Position numbers and translations under genes: made by a program
Shown here: positions 12,901 through 24,900 of the stretch, piece after piece
Layout: the number at the start of each line of letters is the position of its first letter
Numbering within the stretch: position 1 is the stretch's first letter
Notes under the pieces: model-generated
Databases searched by the model: none
Told to the model about the DNA's origin: nothing
Seen by the model: only the letters and a program-made list of their open reading frames with translations
Assembly (NCBI GenBank): GCA_036768485.1
Contig: JAVLUZ010000721.1
Span: 83,501 to 147,500, forward strand
Length of the DNA: 64,000 nt
Source: Mermis nigrescens
Taxonomy: Eukaryota > Nematoda > Enoplea > Mermithida > Mermithidae
Direction of reading: 5' to 3'

Positions 12901-15900
12901 ATTCGAAATATTAAATGCAGGTTTGTAGGATTCTTTACTTGATTCTATGTGTTACGATTATATAACAATGTAGCTCTTGATTTCTAGCTGCTTTTCAGGC
13001 AAAAATTCAAGTGTTTCTGTAAATAATTTTGAGGTGGCTTTTGCAGAAAGTACCTGCTCTACCTTACTTTGCTTTATTTTGTTACTATAACTTACAGAGC
13101 TATGAAATTCTAGAGGCTTAGAGACAAATTTTCTTGAATTCATGCACAATATCATGTGTTTTTGATCTGTAGAGCTTGCACTGTACTCTAACAAACTTCA
13201 TATAGCTACTGATTTCTAACATTTTCTAATAGCTCAGAAGCATGCTAGCAACATAACTAAACTTTGAGTGTAAGTTTATTGGACTATCGATAACAACTGC
13301 GGATAGGTAAATGTCCAAATGAATAAACGTATGATAGTGAAGAAATGAGAAAACCAATAAATTTTGAAAAATCCCAAAAAAAACAAAAATACAGATTATA
13401 GCTCAATGATACTTTTTGACTCATCGTAGCTAGACATCATTTGATGTTATCTAGAAAGCAAGCAAATCTAATTAAAAAACAAATATAAAGTTACGGTGTC
13501 TATTGAAACTTTCTTGGTTTTCTGAGATTTATGGTTCCCATAAGGTTTCAAACACTCAAAACCACACCCTTGTAGGCTCTCTATTTAACAATTTGACAGT
13601 TTAGACTACTTGTGTTATCAATGTTTGTAGCAGATCGCTTTAATCTTATATGTTTTGCAAAACTTAACAGAACATGATATTTGGCAAAAATGTTTCCCAA
13701 GAAGCCAACGTTCCCAAATGGGAACATATGAACAACATGATAGAGAGGAGAGCTTTTGCTCTGGTTTTTTGCACACAGTCTTACATTTTACAGATTTGAA
13801 ACATATTAAGATTGCATTGCTGTAGCTCATCTGCATCATAGAGCGGACTCTAAAAGGTTAAGAGCTCATGAAAATTTCAGCGCTTCGCGCCGAACTAATA
13901 TTATCTCCTAAATTCAGGCCAAATTGTCATATTTAGGACTGCATGTGGGTCGCAGGCAGGGGCGGATTTAGGGCGGGGGGGGCGGGGGGCGGCCGCCCCC
14001 CTTGGCCCAAAATAGTGCGAAAAATTAAGCATTTTTGAGCGATTTTTAGCGATTTTCGGGTCAAAACGGCTAATTTTTCCGCCCAAGTCAGGATTCCGCC
14101 CCTCCCTCTGGGGGCACCGCCCCCCCCCGCCTTAGGAAATCATAGATCCGCCACTGGTCGCAGGTCACACAATGGGAGTATGTAACAATTTGTACATTTA
14201 ATATTTACATATTTAATACATGTTCCGCTCATCCAAAGACTTTTCAGGAGATCTTTATACATGCACAAAGAAGCTCGCACAAAAAAAATCGCGTCGGCTA
14301 ATAATAATACAATAATTAATTCATTACTTACTCATTTTGGGATTTCACCGTTTCCTTAAATGCGGATCTTGGTAAATTATGTTCGGCAGTTTCTCCAAGG
14401 AAGCGGTCGTATGTTAATTGGGGAATAAGATTTAGATTTACAAAATACTTAAGTGGTGCCTTACTCAGAAGCAACGAAACTCCTGATCTTTTTTGATTGA
14501 ATTCAAGCGCTATTTGCCCCGGAAGTATTAATTCATATAATGAGTAGTACTAAATAATTTGAATATTACTTTCATACGCCTTGTTTCGTTTTCCGTTATT
14601 ACTGTAGTTTGAAAGAGCCGTCGTTCTTATAGGAGAAAAGTCGATAAAGTATACGTAGCCCGCGATGCTTTTGGTCAACGAAGCTTGATTTTAGCGAAAC
14701 TGGGCAATGATCTAATTTTAACCTCCGTGTTGTGTCACGAGTCTGATTTTGAGCTGGAGATTCCAGCTGGTTACTTAGTTAGCATTTGCACCGATAAACT
14801 TCGTTTGAATCAAGCCGCTGCGTCAAAAAATGGGGCTTCATCGTCGCAAAGTCTGTCGTCATTAGTTGACGGCCTTGTCGCTGAGCAATTCACCTCCAGT
14901 TGCGCGCTATTCAACGTCTCGTTAAGTGTAAAGTTTGACGGGGTTTATAATGAGCTGGATAAAGGCCAATATGAGGACCAGGGCGGAGATGCTTTGTTAC
15001 GCTTTTTGCATTTGTACAATCACGAAACGCTTGAATTCATTCAACGGCTCAAAACGGCGCTTCAAAGGCGACTGCAGTTCTTGCAAGAGAGATTCAAAGA
15101 CGAGTATGAAAGAATGCAGCTTACTCGCAAAACACAACATACACGTACAGCATGGAAATTATGGGGCGGGTAGTGACGCCCAAAAAATTTTAAAAAGTAC
15201 CTCTTTTGGGCTAAGAACTGGCCACTCTTCAAAAGCACTGTTTTTTGACGTTCCGGATAGTGCTCGTTCTTTTTAGAACATAAAAACAAAAAATCGAAAA
15301 ATCTGAAAAAAACGGTAAATTGAACAAAGTATAGTCAAAAAATGAGTATGTCGTGGAAGCGCCAAAAATTGGGATTTTGAGTAAACGGCGAAAAACGGTC
15401 GAAACAGCACCTTTTATACAACTTTTTTGAAAATTTTTGGAAAATCGCGAAAACCATTAAGATCATGTAGCATTGAAAAAAAAAGCTTTAAATTGAAAAA
15501 ATGAAGGAATTTGATAAGCGTTTTGAAGCGTACTATGAGTATATATTGCTCCTGCCTGATCCCGAATCAGACCATTTCAACGATTTCAATTATGCTACTT
15601 TTTCATCGTTTTATAATAGAAATTAGGTTATCAACAGAAAAATCGATCAAAATAGATATTTCGTTGATAGAATGCATTTTTAAATTGAATCTGATCCTAT
15701 TAATGCAAATTTTCACTTAAGTGTCTCACTTATTATCAGTGTTTTTTGTACAAGGACCGTTTGTACATACTCAAAGATGGTCCCTGAAAGTCTTAGTATA
15801 CTTTGTACTAGAGCTGTGCCGGGGCCGCCTTTTTAGCCGGGGCCGGGGCCGGGGCCTAGGCCCCGAGTGCCGGGAGCCGGGGCCGGGGCCTGGCCGGGGC

Positions 15901-18900
15901 CAATAATAGCGTGCTTTACCATGCTCATAGTACGACCCTGCCCTACCCCTTATATGTACCTATGCATATGTTCTTGCTTGTAGATATGCGCGTCAAGCGT
16001 TAATATTTGTTGGGATTACAAGATATAACAGAACATGGGCATCGGGGATCTAAACCCCCAGAATTCATATTCTCCCCCTAAAAAAAATCCGCTAGACCCC
16101 CAGAAATTGATTTTCAGAATTTTTCTGTTTTCTGCAGTTTTGATGCTAATGGATAGCTCTCATTAAGAAACGCGAGAAAACGGTGTTTTTTCGCTCTAAC
16201 ATATATTATCAGGCACTTTTTGACTTTGAAAAATTTTGGACCCCCTAGAATTTTAGTTGCCCATGTATGGATTTAACTCCTCTGACTTGGATGCGTTTCT
16301 CAATGTGCTTTACTTTGCACTTTTTTAGGCTTATTATTCTATTTGTTCTGATAGACGTAGCTGTCTGCTACCAAGCAAGCTGGAAATGCTCGTCTATATG
16401 AATTACAATTTAAAATATGTCAATTTTGATTATTAACTAGAAATTTTCAGCAATCTGACATAGTGAAATAAAGATTTGAATTAGCAAGATCTGTGGTTTG
16501 CTTTAAATTGAGTTTGAAGGTAAATCTGCCCAAAACATTATCAATTTTCTACATTATAATCAACTCTAACATTGGCCCCGGCCCCGGTGCCGGGGCCGGT
16601 AGCCGGCCCGGGCCAGCCTGGCAGCGGCCCGGGGCCGGGAGCCTAAGCCCCGGCGCCGGGGCCGGGCAACACAGCACAGCTCTACTTTGTACATACAAAT
16701 TTTCGGATACTATAATATGGTACAGTAGCGATTTCACTGAGGTAAAAACAGAGTTGTTCGACCCTTTTGTAGCCTATTATAGCTAATTTCCTGGGTCTCT
16801 GAGGGCAAAAATCACTAGGAATCGTCTTAAAACGGCGCCAAGCGCCGAAAAATTTGGCATTTTTCCTTTCGAAATGCAATCTCTGCCATTATAAAGATAT
16901 CTAGAACACACAATTACACACTCACGGTGCGAAGCGCCGAAATTTTAGCGAATTTTAGACCTTTTTTGCAATTTTTGTCTACCCAAAAATTTTTGTGCAT
17001 GTACAAAGACAGTCCCGAAAAGTCTTTTACATCGGGTAAAATCTTTTTCCGCCTACAAAAAGAACTGTGCTTAGTATCCAGTGAAAACATGTATTCACTT
17101 ACATCGTAGTTCTTTGATGTAACCAGGCACGTAGCTGGCCGTTTTATTTTTGGAGGATTAACACTAAATTTCAGAGGGACTAAGCCCAAAAAGGCCAAAA
17201 ATAGCACAAAATGACATTTGAAAAGTCATATTTTTCCGATTTTTCTGAATTTTAGTGGGGTTGCGAACCCCCCCCCCACCCACACAGGTGGGCAATGCCG
17301 CGCCACCCATCGCCAACGGGTGGCGCCAGAAAGCACTTCGGTACCTTCAGAACCCCAGCCGGGTGACGCCAGAAAAAACAGTTTTTGATTAGGGTGGAGG
17401 TAGAATTTTTTGACCCAAAAATAAAAAAGGTGAGAAAATGATACAAGCAACCAACTAGCCAACTAACCGGCCAACCAACCAGCCGACTAGCAACCATTGT
17501 GACTGCTACGGTAACATTTCATGGCAGTACAAGCTTTGTTTCCAAAAATTCCGTAAAATTGTGAATTTCGATCAAAAAATTATCACTTTACGCAAAACAG
17601 TAACAGTATTGATAGTTTTATGTCTCACTGCGCTCACCTCACTTCCTGACAAAGCTGATCACTTAATCAATTTTGCTGTATTCTACTCAATCAGGGTTAA
17701 CAGATTGTAGAATTTTATTTATGAAGCTCTAACATTTTAAAACAAAAATTTATACCGCCTCTCATTAAGTTTTTTGTACCTCGTATAATACGTAATTCCT
17801 CATAATATATTTTTTCAGGTACCTACTGTTATTTTCTCTCGCTTTTTGTTCCCTTCGTACTACAACATGCTTTGCTTTTTATCTATTCTGTCTCTTTTTT
17901 CTTTTCCTGTTTTTCTTTATTTAAATTCTATTTTCTATTTTCCACTGCTTCCTTTTTTCTCTTTTTTTCGCCTTTTTTGGCGTACTTATGACTTTTTATC
18001 ATGTTTATAGTCCAATTGAATTAACATGGTCAGCACTGAAATTTTGATTTCCTATCACTTCTTGAAAATTATGGCAAATAGGTGCGCTGAATTTGAATCG
18101 TTTAAGTTGGACTTAAGTCCACATTTTTGCTGAAGAAAGAGTCCAACTATCAAATTTTGCTATTTGAACCCGTCAGTATTCTTAAATAGACAATTTTTAT
18201 ATTTTGTAATAATTGCCTAGATTGATTTTAGAATAAAATAACATTTTCTACACGTATAGTCATGGCCTCTAAAAAACCCGCTTTGCGGTTTTCTCACTGG
18301 TAGCTTCCATACTAAAAGCTCTGTGCAAGATTTTTTTCCATTCCCTAATAAAGGCTACTTCTCAACTTCATATGCCGGTATAAATTAAAAGTTAAAAAGC
18401 TAATAGTCAACTCGTTTAGCATTTTAAAAAATTTTTGGAAATCAGAAAAGACCTATTTTTCGTAGGTAACAAAAAATCCACGTGACCCTAAAAAATCGGC
18501 CATTAAAAATCGCCCTGGAATTGACAGTTGAAAACCGAAGTATGCCAGAAGAATAGAAAATAGAAAAGTAAAAATAGAATGACCCTTGCAAGTAGCGTGA
18601 CACAAATTTTGCCATTTTTTGCTTATGGGGTTACTTTCATCATACGTGTAGTAGGAAATGAGGGATTCTTCGCCCAAAGTCGATCACTCTCTCCATTCGT
18701 TCCAAAGAACAATATCTCTGTCCCCAATTATACTTTGTGACAAAAACTTGCATGTTTAGGCAGCAGACGTGTATCGGCTCGAAATTTTGGGTGGGGGTTC
18801 ACCGACCGTGTTTGATGGGAGTAAATGACCTCCAATTTCTGGCCAAAAAACACCTAAAATGGCCAGAAAATTTCAATTTTTTCCGAAAACCATGGGAAAG

Positions 18901-21900
18901 GTCAAAAAATTTTCTGTATTGGAAGGGATTGGGGACGACCAACTTTAATGGAGGGTTCCCCTCGACCTTCTGTTACATAGTCTGTGTTCAAGCCATTTCT
19001 AGGGGTTTTTATGGGCAAAATTAAATATCATTAAGCCCTTAAATGGCTGACCTTTTTCCTTCCAGTGTTTTTTTAGCGCTACCCTCATTCGCGTTACCGC
19101 TAATGGCTAGAATAGAGCGTTTGCGCGCCGAGCCTCTGGTTAGCGTACTAAAAACGTAGTACCGTTACGAGATATGCTAAAAGAATTTTTTAGCATTCTT
19201 CAATTAGCACTATTTACTGATGAAGAAAACTTTCGAATAAAGTTAAACAGTTCTTCGTAGTCAAACAATATCAAATGTTCAAGCTATCAATGTAAGCAAG
19301 TGATTTCAAGTTACGCTGTCAATGCTCGACTCTGAGCGATTTCTTAAACTGTCTTTGTACCCAATCTTTGTGCATTACAGGAAACAACAATACACAACGT
19401 AAATAGCTCGGCGCGAAGCGCTAAAGGATTTGGTATCTTTGTTCTCTATGCCTAGCTCAAACTTGGGCTGGTTATGATACCAAATCAACTCTATGGCGCA
19501 AAGCGCCGGAAAAATCTGTGTTCTCTTTCTGCAAGGTACGCGGCTAGAATCTGTTTTGGCCCTCCTTTGAATGCATTTCGAAAACACGATCGTGAAAAAT
19601 AAGAAAAGTAACGTTTTGGAGCTTCTGGATATGGTCCTTCGGGCTAAGATCCACCTAACAAGTAAAAGTGTAGATGACCTGATGCAAATCTTTGACGCTG
19701 CTGTCAATTTTAATTAAAACAGTTACTAAGCAAAGATAATCAGTCTTTGTGCAGAATTAAGTGTTCTGTATACAGATGTAAAGACGGATGCTTAGCGCTA
19801 ATTAAAATAAAAATTAGGAAGCAAGGTCGATGCTACGCTTTCAGAAAAGCATATAGGAAACATAGATCAGCTATAAAAGGATTCCTTGTTGAAGTATTAC
19901 ATTTCAGTGATAGCTAAGCAGGCGCTAACCAGAGGCGTAGCCAGGATTTTGGTTTGGGGGGGCATGAACAAAAATTTTTTAAGACTAATTTTGCATTGAA
20001 TGCCAGTAACGTTATCAGTGTTTTTTTGTACAAGGTCCGTTTTTGCATGTACAAAGATGGTCCCCAAAAGTCTTTGTACATTTTGTACATGCAAATTTTT
20101 GTGTACTATACTATGGTACAGTAGCGATTTTAGTTTGGTAGAACAGGGTTTTCGATCTTTGGTACTGTATTTTAGCTAACTTTTGGGTTTCTGGCGCCAA
20201 AAATTGCTAAAAATTGTCTCAAAACGGCGCGAAGCGCAGAAATATTTGACGTTTTTCCATTCTAAATGCAAATTATGCCATTTCAAAGAAATACATTCTA
20301 AATGCAAATTATGTTATTTCAAAGATATATAAAGACAAACAAAGCAGAGAATAGACAAACTGGTACACAATCATTTTCGCACTTTTACTATTATGCTTAA
20401 CAAGCATGCGCAATTTCATTCAACGAACAAATAGTGCATTAAATAACTAAAGTGATGTGAAGTGCTGGATTGTTTTAGCTGATTCAAGCTGTTAAATTCA
20501 TTGGATCTATATAACAATAAATATATGATTCGGCGCGAAGCGCCTGGAAATTTTGATGTTTTTGCCTAACTCAGTTTTCTGGACACACATTATTGCAACA
20601 GAAAAATCAGCAATATTTCTGAAAAATTTCGGGGGGGCATGTGCCCCCAATGCCCCCCCCGATGGCTACGTCTATGGCGCTAACTGACGATTGTACAAAA
20701 GAATAGTGATGAGAAACATAAATAGAATATTTTTAATAATTTCGACGCCAACGCCAGAAATTTTTTGAAAACTTTCTTCAAAATGCCTTTATAAATGTTC
20801 AAATTTTTGTCTTTTCATCCAAAAAAGTCTGCGCGTGACCCTAATGTACGAAATGTCCGATTAGCGCAGGACGGGTTTCCTTCGCGCCGCGCTAAGAAAA
20901 GTTCTCTACTTCCAAAATCTTGATCAGTAACGCGCACGTATGCCGTTCTTCGATCGAGTATCAAAATGCGCGCCCTTTTCGCCGATAATTCAAATCTGAC
21001 AACAGACTCGCTTTTAAGAGACCCTGAGGAGCGAGCGCACTTATGCTTGCTATTCTCGGGCGGCGTTGATTCTTTATTGTTGGCTGTTCTGATCGATCAA
21101 CTTTGGCCAGTCGGTTGGCCAATCGATCTCGTCAACGTCGCCTTCGAACGACAAACTGGCGCCGAACCTTTTCAATGCGCCGATCGTTCGCAGGGTCTTC
21201 TCGGTCTGCAAGAATTGAATTCTTTGTCGCCGCATCGCGACTGGCGATTCGTCCGAGTCGACGTTACCTTACCCGAGTTGAAGTTTTGGCGCCGAAGGCG
21301 TATCGGGCGTCTCATGAAACCGAAGCGTACGGTGATGGACGAGAGTTTGGCCTGCACGCTGTGGTTCGCGTCCCGAGCGCTCGGCCAATTACCCAACGGG
21401 CTGCAATATCGATCAACGGCCAAAGCCGTATTCCTCGGCACTGGGGCTGACGAATTACTAGCCGGATATTCCAGGTCTGTGCGAAATGTTCAAAAGTTTG
21501 AATTTTCTTCAACTCGGGATAACGTTTTTATCCTCGTGTGAATTTCGAGGAAGGCTTGCCGTTTCAACAAGTTTTTTGCTTTTGCAAGCTTAATATTAAA
21601 TTTTATCAGCTCGGACGCTAAAATTACTTGTATCTAAGCCGCCGATTTTGACGTGGCTTGATTCACGCCATAAAATCTTCATTGTTGCTGGAGGATGCTG
21701 ATGGCCAGGCGGCGGATTTAGGAGGGGCGTGGGGGCGGCCGCCCCCTCATTGGCCCAAAATAGTGCGCAAAATTAAGCATTTTGAGCGATTATCGGGTTA
21801 AAAGGGCTAATTTTTCCGCCTAAGTCAGGTACCCCCCCTTAGGAAAATCTAGATTCGCCACTGCTCATGGCTAATAAACCTAATTTCGTATGTTTGCGCC

Positions 21901-24900
21901 AAGAATAGCTTTTTGTAGCAGCGAATATTTTCACGAGTATGAATTTATAGTTTTCTCTTCCCCGATCGTAAGCAATTGACAATTTTGACAGCGTTCTCAG
22001 CTACAACCATACATGCATAGCATGGCCGATCTGGGCCTGTCATATTTGAGATTTTTTCGCATCAATACGACCTCAGAAAGTTGTAAAAATGCTGTTTTAA
22101 AAAGCGTTAAAACGGCGTTATTCTACACTGTCTAGTCAGTTTTAAGCAATTTGAGTTCATTCCGGGGGTCCACTCTCAAACCCCCAAATACGTGTCTGGC
22201 TGCGGATGCCATCACGAAACAATACGTGTCTGAATACAAATCAGATTTTCGCATCATTTCATTAAAAATGAGAATCATGGTAAAATCTTGCGTCTACGCG
22301 TAGTTGAAACAATATTTTAGGGCTCGTACTGGGCGAAATCGCTGAAAACATCTAAAATTTGTTTCGGGTATCTATTCATTTTGAGTCTTCCCGATTCTCT
22401 GTGGAATGGGGGCTCAGCTAGGCCCTTTACGCCCGTGCGTAGTGACGTCTCCTACAAATATTAAAAAAATTGAAACTTTATTCTGAGAAGTTTTTTCAGT
22501 TTTGTGTATTCAATGAATGCTTGCTGAACACTTTGAAACGCGGTTTTTTTGTATTCAGCAAAGATTTTTCGCGATGTACAAAGACTTTTGGGGACCTCTT
22601 TGTACATGTACAAAGATTTTTCGGAAGACAAAAACTGCAAAAAAGGTTCGAAATTCGCAAAGATTCTCGGCGCTCCGCGCCGAAAATGAGCAATTGTGTG
22701 TTCTATATATCTTTATAATTTCAGAAATTGCATTTTTAAAGGAAAAATGCTAAATTCTGTTGGCGCTTCGCGCCGTTTTTAGACGATTATTACTGATTTT
22801 TGCCCTCAGAAACCTAGAAATCGCTAAAATACCTAACCAAAGGTCGAACAACTCTGTTTTTGCCACACTAAAATCTCTACTGTACCATATTATAGTACCC
22901 AAAAATTTGTGTGTACGAAATGTACAAAGACTTTGAGGGACCATCTTTGTACATGTACAAACGGACCTTGTACAAAAAACACTGCTTTGAAAGAAGATCG
23001 CCGTAAGTCTGATATCATAATTCGGCTCTTGCTGCAGTAACACTCGTGTGTGCTGCTCAGAGAACCAGCCGTTAATCATATAAGCGCAGGTTGAGACTTC
23101 TGGATGATGAAATTGAAAATTGATTCTAGTTTTAAATTAGGTTAAAGAAACGATGATGCGCGCCAGAAACATCATTTTTGGGCCTTGTTGACGATTCTCT
23201 GTCTTACTAGGCGATAAAAATGAAATTCTTAAGAGCAACTCGATAAATTAAACAGAATGTAGTTAAAACTGATTGTTTGACGCGAAGCGCTGGAGAAATT
23301 GACTTTTTTAAATCAAAATATTGCTCGAAAACGTCTCGGAATAGGAAGCTTTTTACGAGTACTTTTTGAAAAATAGCGATATTTGGGATATTGTTGAAGT
23401 GAAAACCAGACATGCACTACATATATGTTCAATCTAGAGGTTGAAACTAAATAATTTCTCTCAAGTGCCTTCTTGAGCTCAAGAATCGATGGGTACATAT
23501 GCGTCAATAGCACAGTTTTTTTAGCGTTTCTGAAAATTATCTTCTTTAGAACATAAAACGAGAGAAATATTCGAAAAAAATGTCAGAATGTGAATATTTG
23601 GATGTTAAATTTCAATTTGTACGCTTCCGGATCGGATCCGAAAACGACATATTAGTCATTCCATCAAAAAATACAGATCTGGAATCTTTTACTTTTATCT
23701 GAAAATTACACTTGTGAAGTTTATAGTCAGAAATCAAATAAAAAACAGTTTTAGTCCTTTCTATACAAAAAGATATGAATATTCACTCTCATATTTAAAT
23801 TGACTTCTTGTCAATATTAATTCAAAAAAGAATTTTTTCAACTGTTTTACCGTGCAGACGATTGCGCTTTGGTTGATTTACTATTCCAATCCCATTAAAA
23901 CTTGTTCGAATGGGATACTAGTCGCGGCAGCTGATATAAAGTTATGGGTGAACAAAATTTGGAAAAATCTAAGAGTTTCTCACGCTTCCCGCCCATACGT
24001 GGGCAGCAAGAAAATTCTGCGAGGTCCAAGATTTTTCGCAGGTCAAAAAATGGCCTTAAAAATGGTGGTATGACGGAAAAACACCATTTTTCGACGTTTC
24101 TCATTGAGCACTACCATTGGCATCAAAAAATTGCGAAAAAAACGAAAAAAATTCTCGAAAATTGAATTCTGGGGGGGGTATTTCGGTATCTCGGGGGTTG
24201 CATACCCCCAAACCCCACGCCCAGGTGTCTTCCCGCCGGAATCACGCGTTCGTCAATTAATAGGTCTTTATGTAAAGGGTGTCACGTAATGATAAGCCCC
24301 CTCCAAACATGGCCGTAGGGCAGGGAGAGGGGTATCATTCCTACCCCTACCCAAGGTTTTAAAAAGCCAGGTACTTTCAGGCGATTTTTGAGAAGACGAA
24401 ACGTGCTGCAAGACAATTTTGAGCCTACTGCGGAAAAAGGTCGAAAATTCTGAGTGAAAACGGTAAAAATATCAAATTTTTCGGCGTTTCGCGCCGTATT
24501 ACTAAACTTTTGTACTTTTCATTGGTAGAAATACACGGATTGGCTAAACTTCACTAATAAGTATCAAGAAATCCAGTTCATTCCACATAAAGTGCTACTG
24601 TATTACATTATAGATCCTAAATTTCACATATACAGAATGGGCGTTGACTTATGGGGACCGTATTTGTACTAGTGCGAAAGACCCTGTGCTAAAAGTGACA
24701 ACAATTCATTGAATGGCCTTTTTTGAATTTAACCCCCCCCTCTGGCCACTTCTAACTTGCCCATGCATGGCCCACTCCAAAAATTAACTTCAGTGTATGA
24801 TAGAAAAATCTGTATGTACCATCTTGCAGAGCATTGAATTCTGCTTCGGATAGAAAAAGATAAGATAAACTCTTGCAAAAAAGACTTTCACAAGTAGCTC

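Larger units (their letters stand above)
12075..14310 (-). repeat. Family J repeat, reverse copy with two insertions
   Basis: Reverse-orientation counterpart of 4745-5510. It is split by a piggyBac-like element at TTAA (12373-13857) and by a family-I MITE (13957-14156), but has no family-C insertion. Confidence 0.8.

Noticed and set aside
19375..19707. 110-codon reverse frame
   Set aside because: Basic, low-complexity content, no motif, includes hairpin sequence.
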